From the NCBI RefSeq assembly GCF_017329615.1, contig NZ_JAFMTW010000033.1, forward strand, positions 1 through 39,919: DNA of 39,919 bases. Reading direction: 5' to 3'. Each line of letters begins with the position of its first letter. The stretch's first letter is position 1. This DNA is from Alicyclobacillus suci. Its GTDB lineage: Bacteria; Bacillota; Bacilli; Alicyclobacillales; Alicyclobacillaceae. Position numbers and translations under genes: made by a program. Positions 8,208-15,778 of this stretch are shown here, one piece after another. Below the pieces are notes generated by a model, which saw nothing but the letters and a program-made list of their open reading frames with translations, did no database searches and was not told the origin of the DNA.

Positions 8208-8875
8208 GGATGCAGATTGCGCCCTCGATTCTGTCCGCAGACTTTGGCAAGTTTGCGGCGGAAGTCGAAGAGGTTATTGAAGCCGGTTGTGATTGGATTC
8301 ACGTGGATGTGATGGACGGCCAGTTCGTGCCAAACATCACGATGGGCCATCAGGTGGTTGAGGCACTTCGCAAGCGATTTGATTGCACGCTGGACGTGCA
8401 TTTGATGGTGACGGAGCCAGAGCGGGTGATTTCTGCGTTTGCGGACGCAGGTGCCGATGTCATCACGGTCCACAAAGAGGCTACGCCACATGTACATCGG
8501 GCGCTAGAGTTGGTCCGCAGTTACGGCATCCAGGCAGGTCTGGCGTTGAACCCGGGTACGGCGCTGGATGGCTTGGAGTACGTCGATGATCTAATCGATT
8601 TATTACTCATTATGACTGTGAATCCGGGATTTGGTGGCCAGACGTTCATCCCCGCCACACGCAACAAGATTCGCGATGCGAGAGCGCGGTTGGTGAAGGC
8701 GAATCGCGGGAATGTTCGTATCGAAGTCGATGGCGGCATCAATTTGCAGACCATTGGCGATGCGAAGTTGGCTGGAGCAGAAATTTTTGTAGCGGGATCG
8801 GCTGTGTTTGGAGAGCCGGATCGCAAAGCGGCCATCGGGGCGTTGTTGCGCGCGCTCGACGCGGCACAGGCGTAA
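8204..8875 (+). CDS. rpe: Ribulose-5-phosphate 3-epimerase
   Basis: Interconverts D-ribulose 5-phosphate and D-xylulose 5-phosphate in the pentose phosphate pathway. The TIM-barrel motifs are complete: IAPSILSADFG, HVDVMDGQFVPNIT (metal ligands His and Asp), LDVHLMV, MTVNPGFGGQ and EVDGGIN (phosphate loop). The preferred start is TTG at 8204, which overlaps the rsgA stop and has AGGAGGAG at a proper distance. The ATG at 8210 is two codons downstream but too far from that site. 223 aa. It is the last gene of the operon before a terminator. Confidence 0.96.
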   Translation: MRMQIAPSILSADFGKFAAEVEEVIEAGCDWIHVDVMDGQFVPNITMGHQVVEALRKRFDCTLDVHLMVTEPERVISAFADAGADVITVHKEATPHVHRALELVRSYGIQAGLALNPGTALDGLEYVDDLIDLLLIMTVNPGFGGQTFIPATRNKIRDARARLVKANRGNVRIEVDGGINLQTIGDAKLAGAEIFVAGSAVFGEPDRKAAIGALLRALDAAQA

Positions 8876-8912
8876 GTGGGCAAGTAAAGCGGCTGCAGTT
8901 CGTGCGGCGCTT

Positions 8913-8957
8913 AAAAACCGCGTCAATGCAGGAGATTGCATCGTCGCGGTTTTTGCC
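8913..8957 (+). terminator. Intrinsic terminator after rpe
   Basis: AAAAACCGCG (8913-8922) pairs perfectly with CGCGGTTTTT (8945-8954), with an inner ATGCA/TGCAT helix, and is followed by a T-rich tail. It ends the priA-rpe run and isolates spoVM. Confidence 0.85.
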
Positions 8958-9076
8958 TTTTGCGATTTAGACTTGTCTCAGCACATTTCGACAGTTTGCG
9001 AATATACATAGGTAGCGATAGAGGCGCTTGCCCAGCCAGATACCCTGGTGCAGGCTGGTCGAGGGGGGGAAGTGGT

Positions 9077-9160
9077 TTGAAATTTTATACAATCAAGTTG
9101 CCGCGGTTTTTAGGGGGCATCGTCAAAGCGATGCTAGGCACGTTTACGAAGGATTCTTAA
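9077..9160 (+). CDS. spoVM: Stage V sporulation protein M
   Basis: This 27-residue amphipathic helix binds the convexly curved forespore membrane and anchors SpoIVA to start spore coat assembly. The translation begins MKFYTIKLPRFLGGIVKAML and ends GTFTKDS, nearly identical to Bacillus SpoVM, including the early Pro that shapes the helix. It starts with TTG at 9077 after the purine-rich GAGGGGGGAAG ribosome binding site (9061-9072). The frame is open further upstream, but no extension belongs to the family. The position between rpe and rpmB is the standard Bacillus location. A 6-bp hairpin (9032-9037 with 9053-9058) lies just before the ribosome binding site. I could not identify its sigma-E promoter with confidence. 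Confidence 0.93.
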   Translation: MKFYTIKLPRFLGGIVKAMLGTFTKDS

Positions 9161-9193
9161 TATGTACTGATTGTAGGGCACAATTTCAAAACG

Positions 9194-9222
9194 AAAAAAG
9201 CACCTCCAAAGGGTGCTTTTTT
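9194..9222. terminator. Bidirectional terminator between spoVM and rpmB
   Basis: AAAAAAGCACC (9194-9204) pairs with GGTGCTTTTTT (9212-9222). There is a T-run on both strands, so it can end both the plus-strand spoVM transcript and the minus-strand rpmB transcript. Confidence 0.88.
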
Positions 9223-9236
9223 CACATTCGTGTCAA

Positions 9237-9428
9237 TTATACAGCGCGCGTAACCTTGCCCGCTTTCAGGCAGCGCGTACACACGCGAACCCGCTTCACG
9301 GTCCCGTTGACGTTGGCACGTACCAACTGAATGTTGGGAAGCCAACGGCGTTTGGTCAGGATGTGTGAGTGGCTTACCTTGTTGCCGACCTGAGGTCCGC
9401 GTCCGCAAATTTCACATCGTCTAGCCAT
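9237..9428 (-). CDS. rpmB: 50S ribosomal protein L28 (zinc-binding form)
   Basis: Large-subunit ribosomal protein L28, 63 aa, beginning [20 protein letters not shown]. The CEIC and CTRC cysteine pairs mark the zinc-containing (C+) form. The start is the ATG at 9428, preceded on the minus strand by GGAGGTGTTCGC. The frame is open upstream but the extra residues are not part of the family. The gene is convergent with spoVM and divergent from yloU, as in Bacillus. Confidence 0.96.
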   Translation of the reverse strand: MARRCEICGRGPQVGNKVSHSHILTKRRWLPNIQLVRANVNGTVKRVRVCTRCLKAGKVTRAV

Positions 9429-9518
9429 GCGAACACCTCCTTGACCACGATAATTCGTAAATTTTGGCATACTCATGGTTGTAAAACCGAAATTGACCTC
9501 GTGTAGTTTAGCACATAT

Positions 9519-9539
9519 GCATAGTTTCCGCAACTATGC
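9519..9539. promoter_or_regulatory. Perfect palindrome between divergent rpmB and yloU
   Basis: GCATAGTT (9519-9526) and AACTATGC (9532-9539) form an exact 8-bp inverted repeat with a 5-base spacer, in the 178-bp divergent region. It lies close to a possible rpmB -10 (TAAACT on the minus strand, near 9505-9510) and upstream of a yloU -10 candidate. It could be an operator for both genes. No matching regulator is recognised. Confidence 0.5.
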
Positions 9540-9563
9540 TTCCGAGGACGTGCGTCTTTATAG

Positions 9564-9569
9564 TACAAT
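9564..9569 (+). promoter_or_regulatory. Candidate sigma-A -10 box for yloU-recG
   Basis: TACAAT fits a -10 element and lies 38 bases before the yloU ATG. The -35 region (TTCCGA near 9540) matches poorly, so this is a weak prediction. Confidence 0.35.
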
Positions 9570-9606
9570 GGTGGAAAACACGCAGAAGTGGATAGGGAGG
9601 ACTCCC

Positions 9607-9960
9607 ATGCCGAAGACCATTGAAACGCAGTACGGCCAAGTATCCGTCGCAGACGAAGTCATTGCCACCAGTGCTGGCTACGCGGCGATGGAATGTGAAG
9701 GGCTCGCCGCAATGGCGTCGCGACGTCAGGTGGTAGACCGCCTGACAGAAGTGTTTGGGCGAGATAACCCTGGACGCGGTGTGGAGGTGCGGTTTGCCGA
9801 TGGTTCTCTGCATGTAGACTTATATATCGTGGTCAATTATGGCGTCAATATTTACGAAACGGCACAGACGATTCGGCAGAAGGTGCACTATCTCTTGTCG
9901 GACACCGTCGGCGTAGACCCGACGACCATCAATATTTTTGTTCAAGGTGTGAAGTTTTAA
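9607..9960 (+). CDS. yloU: Asp23/YloU-family envelope stress-related protein
   Basis: Small cytoplasmic protein of the Asp23/Gls24 (DUF322) family. Family members in Firmicutes are linked to cell-envelope and alkaline-shock responses, but the exact role of YloU is not known. It is recognised from the sequence around GYAAMECEGLAAM, RGVEVRFADGSLHVDLYIVV and the end TTINIFVQGVKF. The start is the ATG at 9607 with AGGGAGG six bases upstream; 117 aa. An earlier ATG at 9475 would include divergent promoter DNA and is rejected. In Bacillus, yloV (fakA) follows yloU; here recG follows directly. Confidence 0.88.
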   Translation: MPKTIETQYGQVSVADEVIATSAGYAAMECEGLAAMASRRQVVDRLTEVFGRDNPGRGVEVRFADGSLHVDLYIVVNYGVNIYETAQTIRQKVHYLLSDTVGVDPTTINIFVQGVKF

Positions 9961-10024
9961 TGCTCGGGCTTGTTCCGTGTGATTGCGCCAACAAGTCCGC
10001 GTGCCGCGATGGAGTGTCGTTGGA

Positions 10025-12070
10025 GTGAATCTAAGGCAAACGCCCGTACGCAGCCTGCCAGGGGTCGGTCCCAGTAAGGAGACTGAATTGGCTGCGCTCG
10101 GTATTTATACAGTAAACGACTTATTACATGCGTTTCCGTATCGCTATGAAGACCGCAGAGTGAAGCCGCTTGCCGCATGGCAGGATGGAGAACGCATCAC
10201 TGTACGCGCAACCGTTGCTGGTGAGGCAACGGTTCGTTGGCGTGGATCGAAATCGATGTTGTCGGCGAAACTCCGCGTGGACGGCCAAAACACGATTTTC
10301 GCGACCTGGTTTTCACAGCACTATTTGAAACCGAAAATGACCGATGGGCGCATTGTAACCGTCACAGGGAAGTGGAACGAGCAAAAGCGCTTGCTTGCTG
10401 TGTCTGAGACGTCATTTGACGCCGCTGAACGCGTTCGCGTAGGTGTTCCATTTTTACCTGTGTATCACGCGAGCAAGTCGTTTTCCTCCCGCCAGTTGCA
10501 TCAGTTGATTTTAAAAGCATTGGACCTCTATGCGAATGAGTTGCCCGAATTACTTCCGTTTGCCTTATCGCAAAAGTATCGTTTGTGGTCTCATCGCGAT
10601 GCTGTTCGCGCTATGCATCAACCGACCTCGATGGAGGATTTGCGTCAGGCGAGGCGGAGACTGGTGTTTGAGGAGTTTCTGCTTTTCCAAATGCAGCTAC
10701 ATTGGTTTCGCGAACATCGGGCGCAACCTGTGGGGCATCATAAAGAAATCTCGGATACGGCTGTGGAGCGGTTTCGACAAGCGCTGCCGGCGCAGTTGAC
10801 TGACGCCCAGGTGAAGGCATGTGCGGAAATTCTGGCGGACCTTCGCGCACCAAAGATGATGGCTCGGTTATTACAGGGTGATGTTGGCTCAGGAAAGACC
10901 TGGGTGGCTTTGTTTGCGTGTTATGCGGCATATACGGCGGGGTATCAAGCGGCACTTATGGCGCCGACAGAAATTCTGGCGGAACAGCATTATCGGGAAG
11001 CCGTCCGCGTGTTATCGCCACTTGGCGTCGAAGTAAGACTCTTGACTGGGAGTACGGGTGTCAAAGATCGGCGGATGGCCCTGTCTGGTCTTGCCAGTGG
11101 TGATGTGCATTTGATTGTCGGTACACACGCGTTATTGACAGATGACGTGGCATTTTCTCGATTGGGTTTGGTGGTCACAGATGAGCAGCATCGATTTGGC
11201 GTCTCGCAGCGCTCTGTGTTACGGGCAAAGGGGGAGTCTCCGGACGTTCTCATGCTGTCGGCTACGCCCATTCCCAGGACGCTTGCGTTGGCCGTCTATG
11301 GGGATGTCGATGTCTCCGTGTTGAATGAAGTTCCGAGAGGGCGCCAACCGATTGAAACCGTCGCCTTTTCGATGAATCACGAGGACGACGCGATTCGCCT
11401 CGTTCGACGGGCTTTGGCGAAAGGTCAGCAGGCTTATATTGTGGCACCGACGATTGAAGAGTCGGAAACGATGGAGATGGCGGCAGTGACTGACATCTTC
11501 GAGCGCTTGCAGGACAAGCTCGCAGGCTATTCTGTGGCACTGTTGCACGGCAAGATGAGCGCCCGGGAAAAGGACGATATTATGCGCAGGTTTCGCGACT
11601 GCGAGACACAAGTGTTGGTGGCGACCACCGTGATTGAAGTCGGAATTGACGTACCGAACGCGACGGTGATGGTGATTTACAACGCGGAACGGTTTGGCCT
11701 TGCGCAACTCCATCAATTACGTGGCCGCGTGGGGCGCGGGGCAGAGGCGAGCACGTGTGTTCTATTGACGGAAGTGCACAATGAGACCGCGAAAGCGCGC
11801 ATTGAGACGATGGTGTCGACGCAAGATGGTTTTGTGATTGCTGAAAAGGATTTGGAACTGCGTGGACCTGGTGAATTTTTGGGCGTTCGGCAGAGCGGCC
11901 TTCCGCAGTTTGCGGTTGGCGATTTGGTCAGGGATTACAAAATTATGACGGTTGCCCGCGAAGAAGCGACGGCGATGTTGCAATCGGATACGTTTTGGTT
12001 GTCACCAGCGTATGAGCCGCTGCGCAAGGCAATTGAGCAGTTACCGGAGCAGGCGTTTTACCGGGACTGA
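10025..12070 (+). CDS. recG: ATP-dependent DNA helicase RecG
   Basis: This branched-DNA translocase remodels stalled forks and Holliday junctions. The N-terminal wedge OB domain comes first (SLPGVGPSKETEL near the start). The helicase core then has Walker A GDVGSGKT (285-292), the DEQH box (386-389, in DEQHRFGV), SATPIPRTLAL, LLHGKMSAREK and the motif VI region LHQLRGRVGRG. The frame is open from a TTG at 9983. I prefer the GTG at 10025 because GGAG precedes it and the resulting N-terminus and length (681 aa) match Bacillus RecG. It follows yloU by 64 bases with no terminator seen between them. Confidence 0.95.
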   Translation: MNLRQTPVRSLPGVGPSKETELAALGIYTVNDLLHAFPYRYEDRRVKPLAAWQDGERITVRATVAGEATVRWRGSKSMLSAKLRVDGQNTIFATWFSQHYLKPKMTDGRIVTVTGKWNEQKRLLAVSETSFDAAERVRVGVPFLPVYHASKSFSSRQLHQLILKALDLYANELPELLPFALSQKYRLWSHRDAVRAMHQPTSMEDLRQARRRLVFEEFLLFQMQLHWFREHRAQPVGHHKEISDTAVERFRQALPAQLTDAQVKACAEILADLRAPKMMARLLQGDVGSGKTWVALFACYAAYTAGYQAALMAPTEILAEQHYREAVRVLSPLGVEVRLLTGSTGVKDRRMALSGLASGDVHLIVGTHALLTDDVAFSRLGLVVTDEQHRFGVSQRSVLRAKGESPDVLMLSATPIPRTLALAVYGDVDVSVLNEVPRGRQPIETVAFSMNHEDDAIRLVRRALAKGQQAYIVAPTIEESETMEMAAVTDIFERLQDKLAGYSVALLHGKMSAREKDDIMRRFRDCETQVLVATTVIEVGIDVPNATVMVIYNAERFGLAQLHQLRGRVGRGAEASTCVLLTEVHNETAKARIETMVSTQDGFVIAEKDLELRGPGEFLGVRQSGLPQFAVGDLVRDYKIMTVAREEATAMLQSDTFWLSPAYEPLRKAIEQLPEQAFYRD

Positions 12071-12121
12071 GTACGTTTGTTAACGTGTGCGGAATTTGTC
12101 GGATGTGGTCGAAACTGGTAA

Positions 12122-12150
12122 TTATAATTCTCCTTGATGCGAGCATACTA
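12122..12150 (+). promoter_or_regulatory. Candidate sigma-G promoter of the SASP gene
   Basis: CATACTA at 12144-12150 matches the forespore sigma-G -10 consensus (CATnnTA). A partial -35 (TTATA at 12122-12126) lies 17 bases upstream. This agrees with the forespore-specific product of the next gene. The -35 match is weak. Confidence 0.55.
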
Positions 12151-12181
12151 CGACTACAACGACAAGGGGAGGTGAAATGGC

Positions 12182-12382
12182 ATGGCGAATAACAACAGTG
12201 GAAGCAACCAGCATTTGATCTCCGGAGCAAGCCGCGCACTTGACCAAATGAAATACGAAATCGCATCCGAGTTCGGCGTGCAATTGGGCGCTGAGACGAC
12301 CGCTCGTCAGAACGGTTCGGTCGGTGGTGAGATTACGAAACGTTTGGTGGCGTTTGCTGAACAACAGCTTTCTGGCCGCTAA
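12182..12382 (+). CDS. Small acid-soluble spore protein, alpha/beta type
   Basis: This 66-residue protein saturates forespore DNA and protects it from UV and heat. It is degraded by the GPR protease at germination. The hallmark segment [15 protein letters not shown] contains the GPR cleavage site (Glu-Ile/Ala within KYEIASEFG). The C-terminal half, [16 protein letters not shown], is the second conserved DNA-binding helix region. A strong ribosome binding site, AAGGGGAGGTGA, lies six or seven bases before the ATG. It stands alone: a sigma-G-like promoter is in front and an intrinsic terminator behind. The exact ssp paralogue letter cannot be assigned. Confidence 0.95.
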   Translation: MANNNSGSNQHLISGASRALDQMKYEIASEFGVQLGAETTARQNGSVGGEITKRLVAFAEQQLSGR

Positions 12383-12402
12383 ACCTTGCGTTGCACGAAA
12401 GA

Positions 12403-12433
12403 AAGGCTGTCCCTTATGGGATAGCCTTTTTTT
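12403..12433 (+). terminator. Intrinsic terminator after the SASP gene
   Basis: AAGGCTGTCCC (12403-12413) pairs with GGGATAGCCTT (12418-12428) around a TTAT loop, with one G-T pair, followed by TTTTT. Confidence 0.9.
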
Positions 12434-12470
12434 CGTGGGCCGTTTACCGAAATTTGGGGGAACATGCAAA

Positions 12471-13133
12471 TTAGCCACGGCGTTTCGCGAAATGGTGAAC
12501 GACCCGGTCACCGGTCATTTGCAAAATTTGAACGAGGATAATCAAAACAATGGTCGTCACAATCATTACGTTGGTCTGGAAGCGCTCATAACCATAGCGC
12601 ACGGCTAAGTCACCTAAGCCACCGCCGCCAATGACGCCAGACATCGCCGAGTTGCCGACGAGTGCTACGGCTGTGAGCGTGACGCCAGCGAGGATGCTCG
12701 GCCAGGACTCGCGAAGTAACACGCGCCATACAATTGTCATGACGTTTGCACCCATTGATTGCGCTGCTTCAATGACGCCAGGATGAACTTCGCGCAGGGC
12801 GGTCTCAGCGACGCGGGCGAAAAATGGCGCTGCGCTGATGACCAAAGGCACAATCGCCGCATTGATACCAATCGATGTCCCGACTATCCATTCTGTGAAC
12901 GGAATCAAGGCGATTAACAGAATGATGAACGGGACGGAGCGAACGATGTTGACAACGACGGATGTCACTTGATACACAATCCGATTCGGTCGCAAACCGC
13001 TTGCTGCAGTCATGTACAAAAGGATGCCAATGGGCAATCCGATGACGACCGACAGCAGTGTGGAAATGACAATCATATAGATAGTCGATCCGGTTGCCTG
13101 CCAAATATCCGGCCACACAATTCCATTTAACAC
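12471..13133 (-). CDS. metI: Methionine ABC transporter permease MetI
   Basis: Membrane subunit of the MetNIQ importer for methionine. Its 220 residues contain about five hydrophobic helices. The ABC-permease EAA-type loop is seen around EVHPGVIEAAQSMGANVMTI, which docks to MetN. The sequence SGVIGGGGLGDLAVRYGYERF is characteristic of MetI. The start is a GTG at 13133, inside the end of metN (7-bp overlap), with GGAGGTGA upstream, so it is translationally coupled to metN. The substrate assignment is supported by the S-box riboswitch in front of metN. Confidence 0.95.
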   Translation of the reverse strand: MLNGIVWPDIWQATGSTIYMIVISTLLSVVIGLPIGILLYMTAASGLRPNRIVYQVTSVVVNIVRSVPFIILLIALIPFTEWIVGTSIGINAAIVPLVISAAPFFARVAETALREVHPGVIEAAQSMGANVMTIVWRVLLRESWPSILAGVTLTAVALVGNSAMSGVIGGGGLGDLAVRYGYERFQTNVMIVTTIVLIILVQILQMTGDRVVHHFAKRRG

Positions 13134-14173
13134 GATACAGTCACCTCCGTCGCCTGTGGCAAAATGTCGGTTATCTGTTCTTTCAGCAGGATGAATCCTG
13201 CCTGTTCCAAGCGCTGAATTGCCGCATCTACGACCGTTTTCTCACCGAACCAGGCGACGGTCAATTGACCAAAGGGAACATCTTTCACCGTGTCAATCGT
13301 GCCGCGCAGGATGCTGAATGTGCAGCCTGTCGATTGCGCGACCTCAGCCAAAATAGGGTCGTGCGCAGTGGCCCCGGTAAAGGCGATTTCGACAACGCGC
13401 GTCGCCGCCGATGGCACAGTCGGCGAAAGCGGCGCTTGATGTATCTGAAACAGGCGCTTGGTGACGTCGTGCGAGGGTTTCAATAACACATCTAAAACGC
13501 GGCCTGATTCGACAATGGCGCCTTCTGTCATGACAGCGACCCGATCACAGATATCTCGCACGACCTCCATTTGGTGTGTCACCATGACGATGGTCAGACC
13601 AAGTTGGTGGTTGATGTCTTTTAATAGCGACAAAATGGATTTTGTCGTCTCCGGATCTAATGCGGATGTCGCCTCGTCACACAAGAGCACGGACGGCTCT
13701 GCCGCGAGTGCGCGCGCAATTGCCACCCGCTGTTTTTGCCCGCCAGAGAGTTGGCTTGGGTACTGTCGTTCATAGCCAGTCAGTCCAACGAGTTGGAGCA
13801 TTTCTGCCACGCGTGCGCGCACCTGCGCGGCGGGCATTTTGGCTAAACGCAGTGGAAACGCGATGTTTTCAGCCACCGTCGCCGAGGACAGCAGGTGAAA
13901 ATGTTGAAAGATCATGCCGATTTTTCTGCGTTTCTGGTTTAGCTCGCGCTTTGATAGGCGGGTCAGGTCGACACCGTCCACAATGACTGACCCGGCGCTC
14001 GGACGCTCTAACAAGTTGATACAGCGTAACAGGGTACTTTTGCCGGCACCGGAATAGCCGATGAGCCCGAACACCTCACCTGTATCAATGCGCAGAGACA
14101 CGTTGCGCACAGCTGTTGTTTCGTCGCCGCGGCTTTGGCGATATGTCTTCGAGATGTTGTCGAGGATAATCAC
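13127..14173 (-). CDS. metN: Methionine ABC transporter ATP-binding protein MetN
   Basis: ATPase subunit that powers methionine uptake. It shows Walker A GYSGAGKST (39-47), Q-loop Q90, signature LSGGQ (142-146) and Walker B ending D166-E167. The C-terminal 85 or so residues (from about 262) form the NIL/ACT-like domain that binds methionine and shuts the transporter when the cell is full (trans-inhibition). The start is a GTG at 14173 with TAGGAGA upstream on the minus strand; 348 aa. It is first in the metN-metI operon behind a SAM-I riboswitch. metQ is transcribed divergently rather than lying downstream of metI as it often does. Confidence 0.96.
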   Translation of the reverse strand: MIILDNISKTYRQSRGDETTAVRNVSLRIDTGEVFGLIGYSGAGKSTLLRCINLLERPSAGSVIVDGVDLTRLSKRELNQKRRKIGMIFQHFHLLSSATVAENIAFPLRLAKMPAAQVRARVAEMLQLVGLTGYERQYPSQLSGGQKQRVAIARALAAEPSVLLCDEATSALDPETTKSILSLLKDINHQLGLTIVMVTHQMEVVRDICDRVAVMTEGAIVESGRVLDVLLKPSHDVTKRLFQIHQAPLSPTVPSAATRVVEIAFTGATAHDPILAEVAQSTGCTFSILRGTIDTVKDVPFGQLTVAWFGEKTVVDAAIQRLEQAGFILLKEQITDILPQATEVTVSC

Positions 14174-14203
14174 TGTCGCTAAATCTCCTATCTGTTCAAC
14201 AGG

Positions 14204-14239
14204 ATAAAAACGAAAAGCGCGCCTTGAGAAGGCGCGCTT
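14204..14239 (-). terminator. Riboswitch-controlled terminator upstream of metN
   Basis: On the minus strand AAGCGCGCCTT pairs with AAGGCGCGCTT around a three-base loop (14215-14239), followed by TTTTCGTTTTT. It is the expression platform of the minus-strand S-box. Confidence 0.9.
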
Positions 14240-14247
14240 GTGCTCGT

Positions 14248-14375
14248 CTTCTCATCTATCGGACATCCGTTTGTCCGCAGGATTTAGCACCGCCAGTGCG
14301 TCGTAGTGTTAGTACGACCACATCGGTTGCCGGGCTTCATAGGGCCAGTCCCTCCGCCGCTCTCGATGAGAATGA
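14248..14375 (-). ncRNA. SAM-I (S-box) riboswitch controlling metN-metI
   Basis: Read on the minus strand, this has the S-box core: CTCATCGAGAG, then GGAGGGACTGGCCCTATGAA, GCCCGGCAACC, GGTGCTAAATCCTGCGG and the closing GATGAGAA. TTCTCATC and GATGAGAA form the P1 helix. High SAM should favour the downstream terminator and turn off metNI. The P3 arm is longer than in the partner riboswitch on the plus strand. Confidence 0.95.
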
Positions 14376-14436
14376 TTATCTTGTCGCGTAGTTTTCCTAC
14401 GTCGTATTTCGTCGTGTAAATCAGACAGTCACCAAG

Positions 14437-14463
14437 TTTATACCACAGAGAAAATCCTTGCAA
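14437..14463 (-). promoter_or_regulatory. Candidate promoter for the metN riboswitch transcript
   Basis: On the minus strand there is an extended -10, TGGTATAAA (14437-14445). A TTGCAA -35-like element lies at 14458-14463, at a short 15-base spacing. It lies about 60 bases upstream of the minus-strand S-box. Confidence 0.45.
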
Positions 14464-14468
14464 CTCTA

Positions 14469-14498
14469 TTGACAACTGGATGGTGTCCGCAGTATAAC
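14469..14498 (+). promoter_or_regulatory. Sigma-A promoter for the metQ riboswitch transcript
   Basis: A perfect -35, TTGACA (14469-14474), is followed after 18 bases by TATAAC (14493-14498). Transcription would begin near 14505, about 65 bases before the plus-strand S-box. Confidence 0.7.
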
Positions 14499-14569
14499 CT
14501 GTTTCAGGCCCACGGCGCTACTTGCGCCGGTCAAAAATAAAGTACGTGACAACGATAAAAAGCAATTGA

Positions 14570-14672
14570 CTCTTATCGAGAGTAGGCTGAGGGACTGGCC
14601 CGATGAAGCCCGGCAACCGACATGGCTAACATGCACGGTGCTAACTCCTGCGGATTTTCCGGGAGATGAGAG
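14570..14672 (+). ncRNA. SAM-I (S-box) riboswitch controlling metQ
   Basis: It has the S-box core on the plus strand: CTCTTATCGAGAG, GAGGGACTGGCCCGATGAAG, CCCGGCAACC, GGTGCTAACTCCTGCGG and GAGATGAGAG. P1 is CTCTTATC (14570-14577) paired with GATGAGAG (14665-14672). It is compact, with a short P3, and is followed by an intrinsic terminator before metQ. Confidence 0.96.
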
Positions 14673-14687
14673 GACATGTGAAACCAT

Positions 14688-14717
14688 GCCTCTTTTCCCT
14701 GTGGAAAAGAGGCTTTT
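14688..14717 (+). terminator. Riboswitch-controlled terminator upstream of metQ
   Basis: GCCTCTTTTCC (14688-14698) pairs perfectly with GGAAAAGAGGC (14703-14713), followed by TTTT. It is the expression platform of the plus-strand S-box. Confidence 0.9.
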
Positions 14718-14755
14718 GTCGTTGGGCCGAGGAGTGGAGAGGGGACTTGCCAATC

Positions 14756-15619
14756 ATGCGCAACATCAAACGTGCGACCGCAGTGGTCGCGGCGGTTATG
14801 TTCAGTTCTGCGTTTGCCGTCGGGTGTGGTACTGCGGGGACAGACAATCAATCGATAACTCGTGGCAATGGGACTGCTTCTGCAAAAAAGGAGGTCGTCC
14901 TGAAGGTTGCCGCCAGCCCGACACCACATGCGGAAATTCTGAATGACATTAAGCCTGTGCTGGCGAAGGAAGGAATCGACTTGCAGGTTGTCGTTTATGA
15001 CGACTACATTCAGCCGAACCGTGCACTGGCGGCTGGTCAGGTGGATGCAAATTACTTTCAACACAAACCGTACTTGGAGGACTACAATCAGAAGAACCAT
15101 ACGGATTTGGTACCGACGGTTGCCGTGCACTTTGAGCCGCTCGGCCTTTATCCAGGTAAGAGCAAGTCACTGTCCAACATTCCGAACGGGGCGACCATTG
15201 CCGTGCCGAATGATACGACAAACGAGGCGCGTGCATTGTTGCTGCTACAAAACGCAGGGATTTTGAAATTGAAGAATCCAAACAGCATTGATGAGACGAC
15301 GGCCGATATTGTTTCGAATCCGCACAATGTAAAAATTGAAGAGCTCGATGCGGCCGCAATTCCTCGGACAGTGCACGATGTCGACTACGCTGTCATCAAC
15401 GGCAACTATGCAATCGACGCCGGGTACACGACGAAAGATGCGCTCGACGTGGAAAAAGCCGATAGCTTGGCTGCAAAAACTTATGCCAATTATATTGTCA
15501 TCCGCCCAGACGAGAAGAATGATTGGCGGATTAAAGATCTTGATAAGGCAATTACCTCCCCGCAGGTGAAAAAATTTATTGAACAGAAATACCAGGGTTC
15601 AGTTGTCCCAGTATTTTAA
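14756..15619 (+). CDS. metQ: Methionine ABC transporter substrate-binding lipoprotein MetQ
   Basis: Binds methionine outside the membrane and delivers it to MetNI. The N-terminus is a lipoprotein signal peptide: positive MRNIKR, a hydrophobic stretch, then AVGC with lipidated C24. The mature protein has NlpA/MetQ features: AASPTPHAEILNDIKPVL, DYIQPNRALAAGQVDANYFQH, and a C-terminal IVIRPDEKND. The start is the ATG at 14756 (287 aa). An earlier in-frame ATG at 14666 lies inside the riboswitch and terminator and is not credible. GGAGAGGGG precedes the start. Regulation is by its own SAM riboswitch. Confidence 0.96.
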   Translation: MRNIKRATAVVAAVMFSSAFAVGCGTAGTDNQSITRGNGTASAKKEVVLKVAASPTPHAEILNDIKPVLAKEGIDLQVVVYDDYIQPNRALAAGQVDANYFQHKPYLEDYNQKNHTDLVPTVAVHFEPLGLYPGKSKSLSNIPNGATIAVPNDTTNEARALLLLQNAGILKLKNPNSIDETTADIVSNPHNVKIEELDAAAIPRTVHDVDYAVINGNYAIDAGYTTKDALDVEKADSLAAKTYANYIVIRPDEKNDWRIKDLDKAITSPQVKKFIEQKYQGSVVPVF

Positions 15620-15633
15620 TCTGTTGTATTGAG

Positions 15634-15695
15634 GCCCACCCACTGTACCAGCGGTTTTCTTACCGTTTTTTGGTACAGTAGGTGGGCTTTCTTCT
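15634..15695 (+). terminator. Long intrinsic terminator after metQ
   Basis: A 17-base arm (15634-15650, starting GCCCACC) pairs with the arm at 15671-15687 (ending GGTGGGC), with one mismatch and a smaller inner CGGT/ACCG helix. A CTTTCTTC tail follows. Confidence 0.88.
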
Positions 15696-15778
15696 ATTTT
15701 CGTAGGCGCGTACACCTAGACAAAGTGTTGAAAAACCCCTATATTGACTCTAATCCATAGTGTAAAAAAGAGGGAATC

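Noticed and set aside
12122..12511. Minus-strand reading frames opposite the SASP gene
   Set aside because: They run through a terminator, a promoter and the end of metI and have no recognisable domain or ribosome binding site.
14666..14755. N-terminal extension of MetQ from an ATG at 14666
   Set aside because: It is within the S-box and its terminator and would put 30 residues before the lipoprotein signal peptide.
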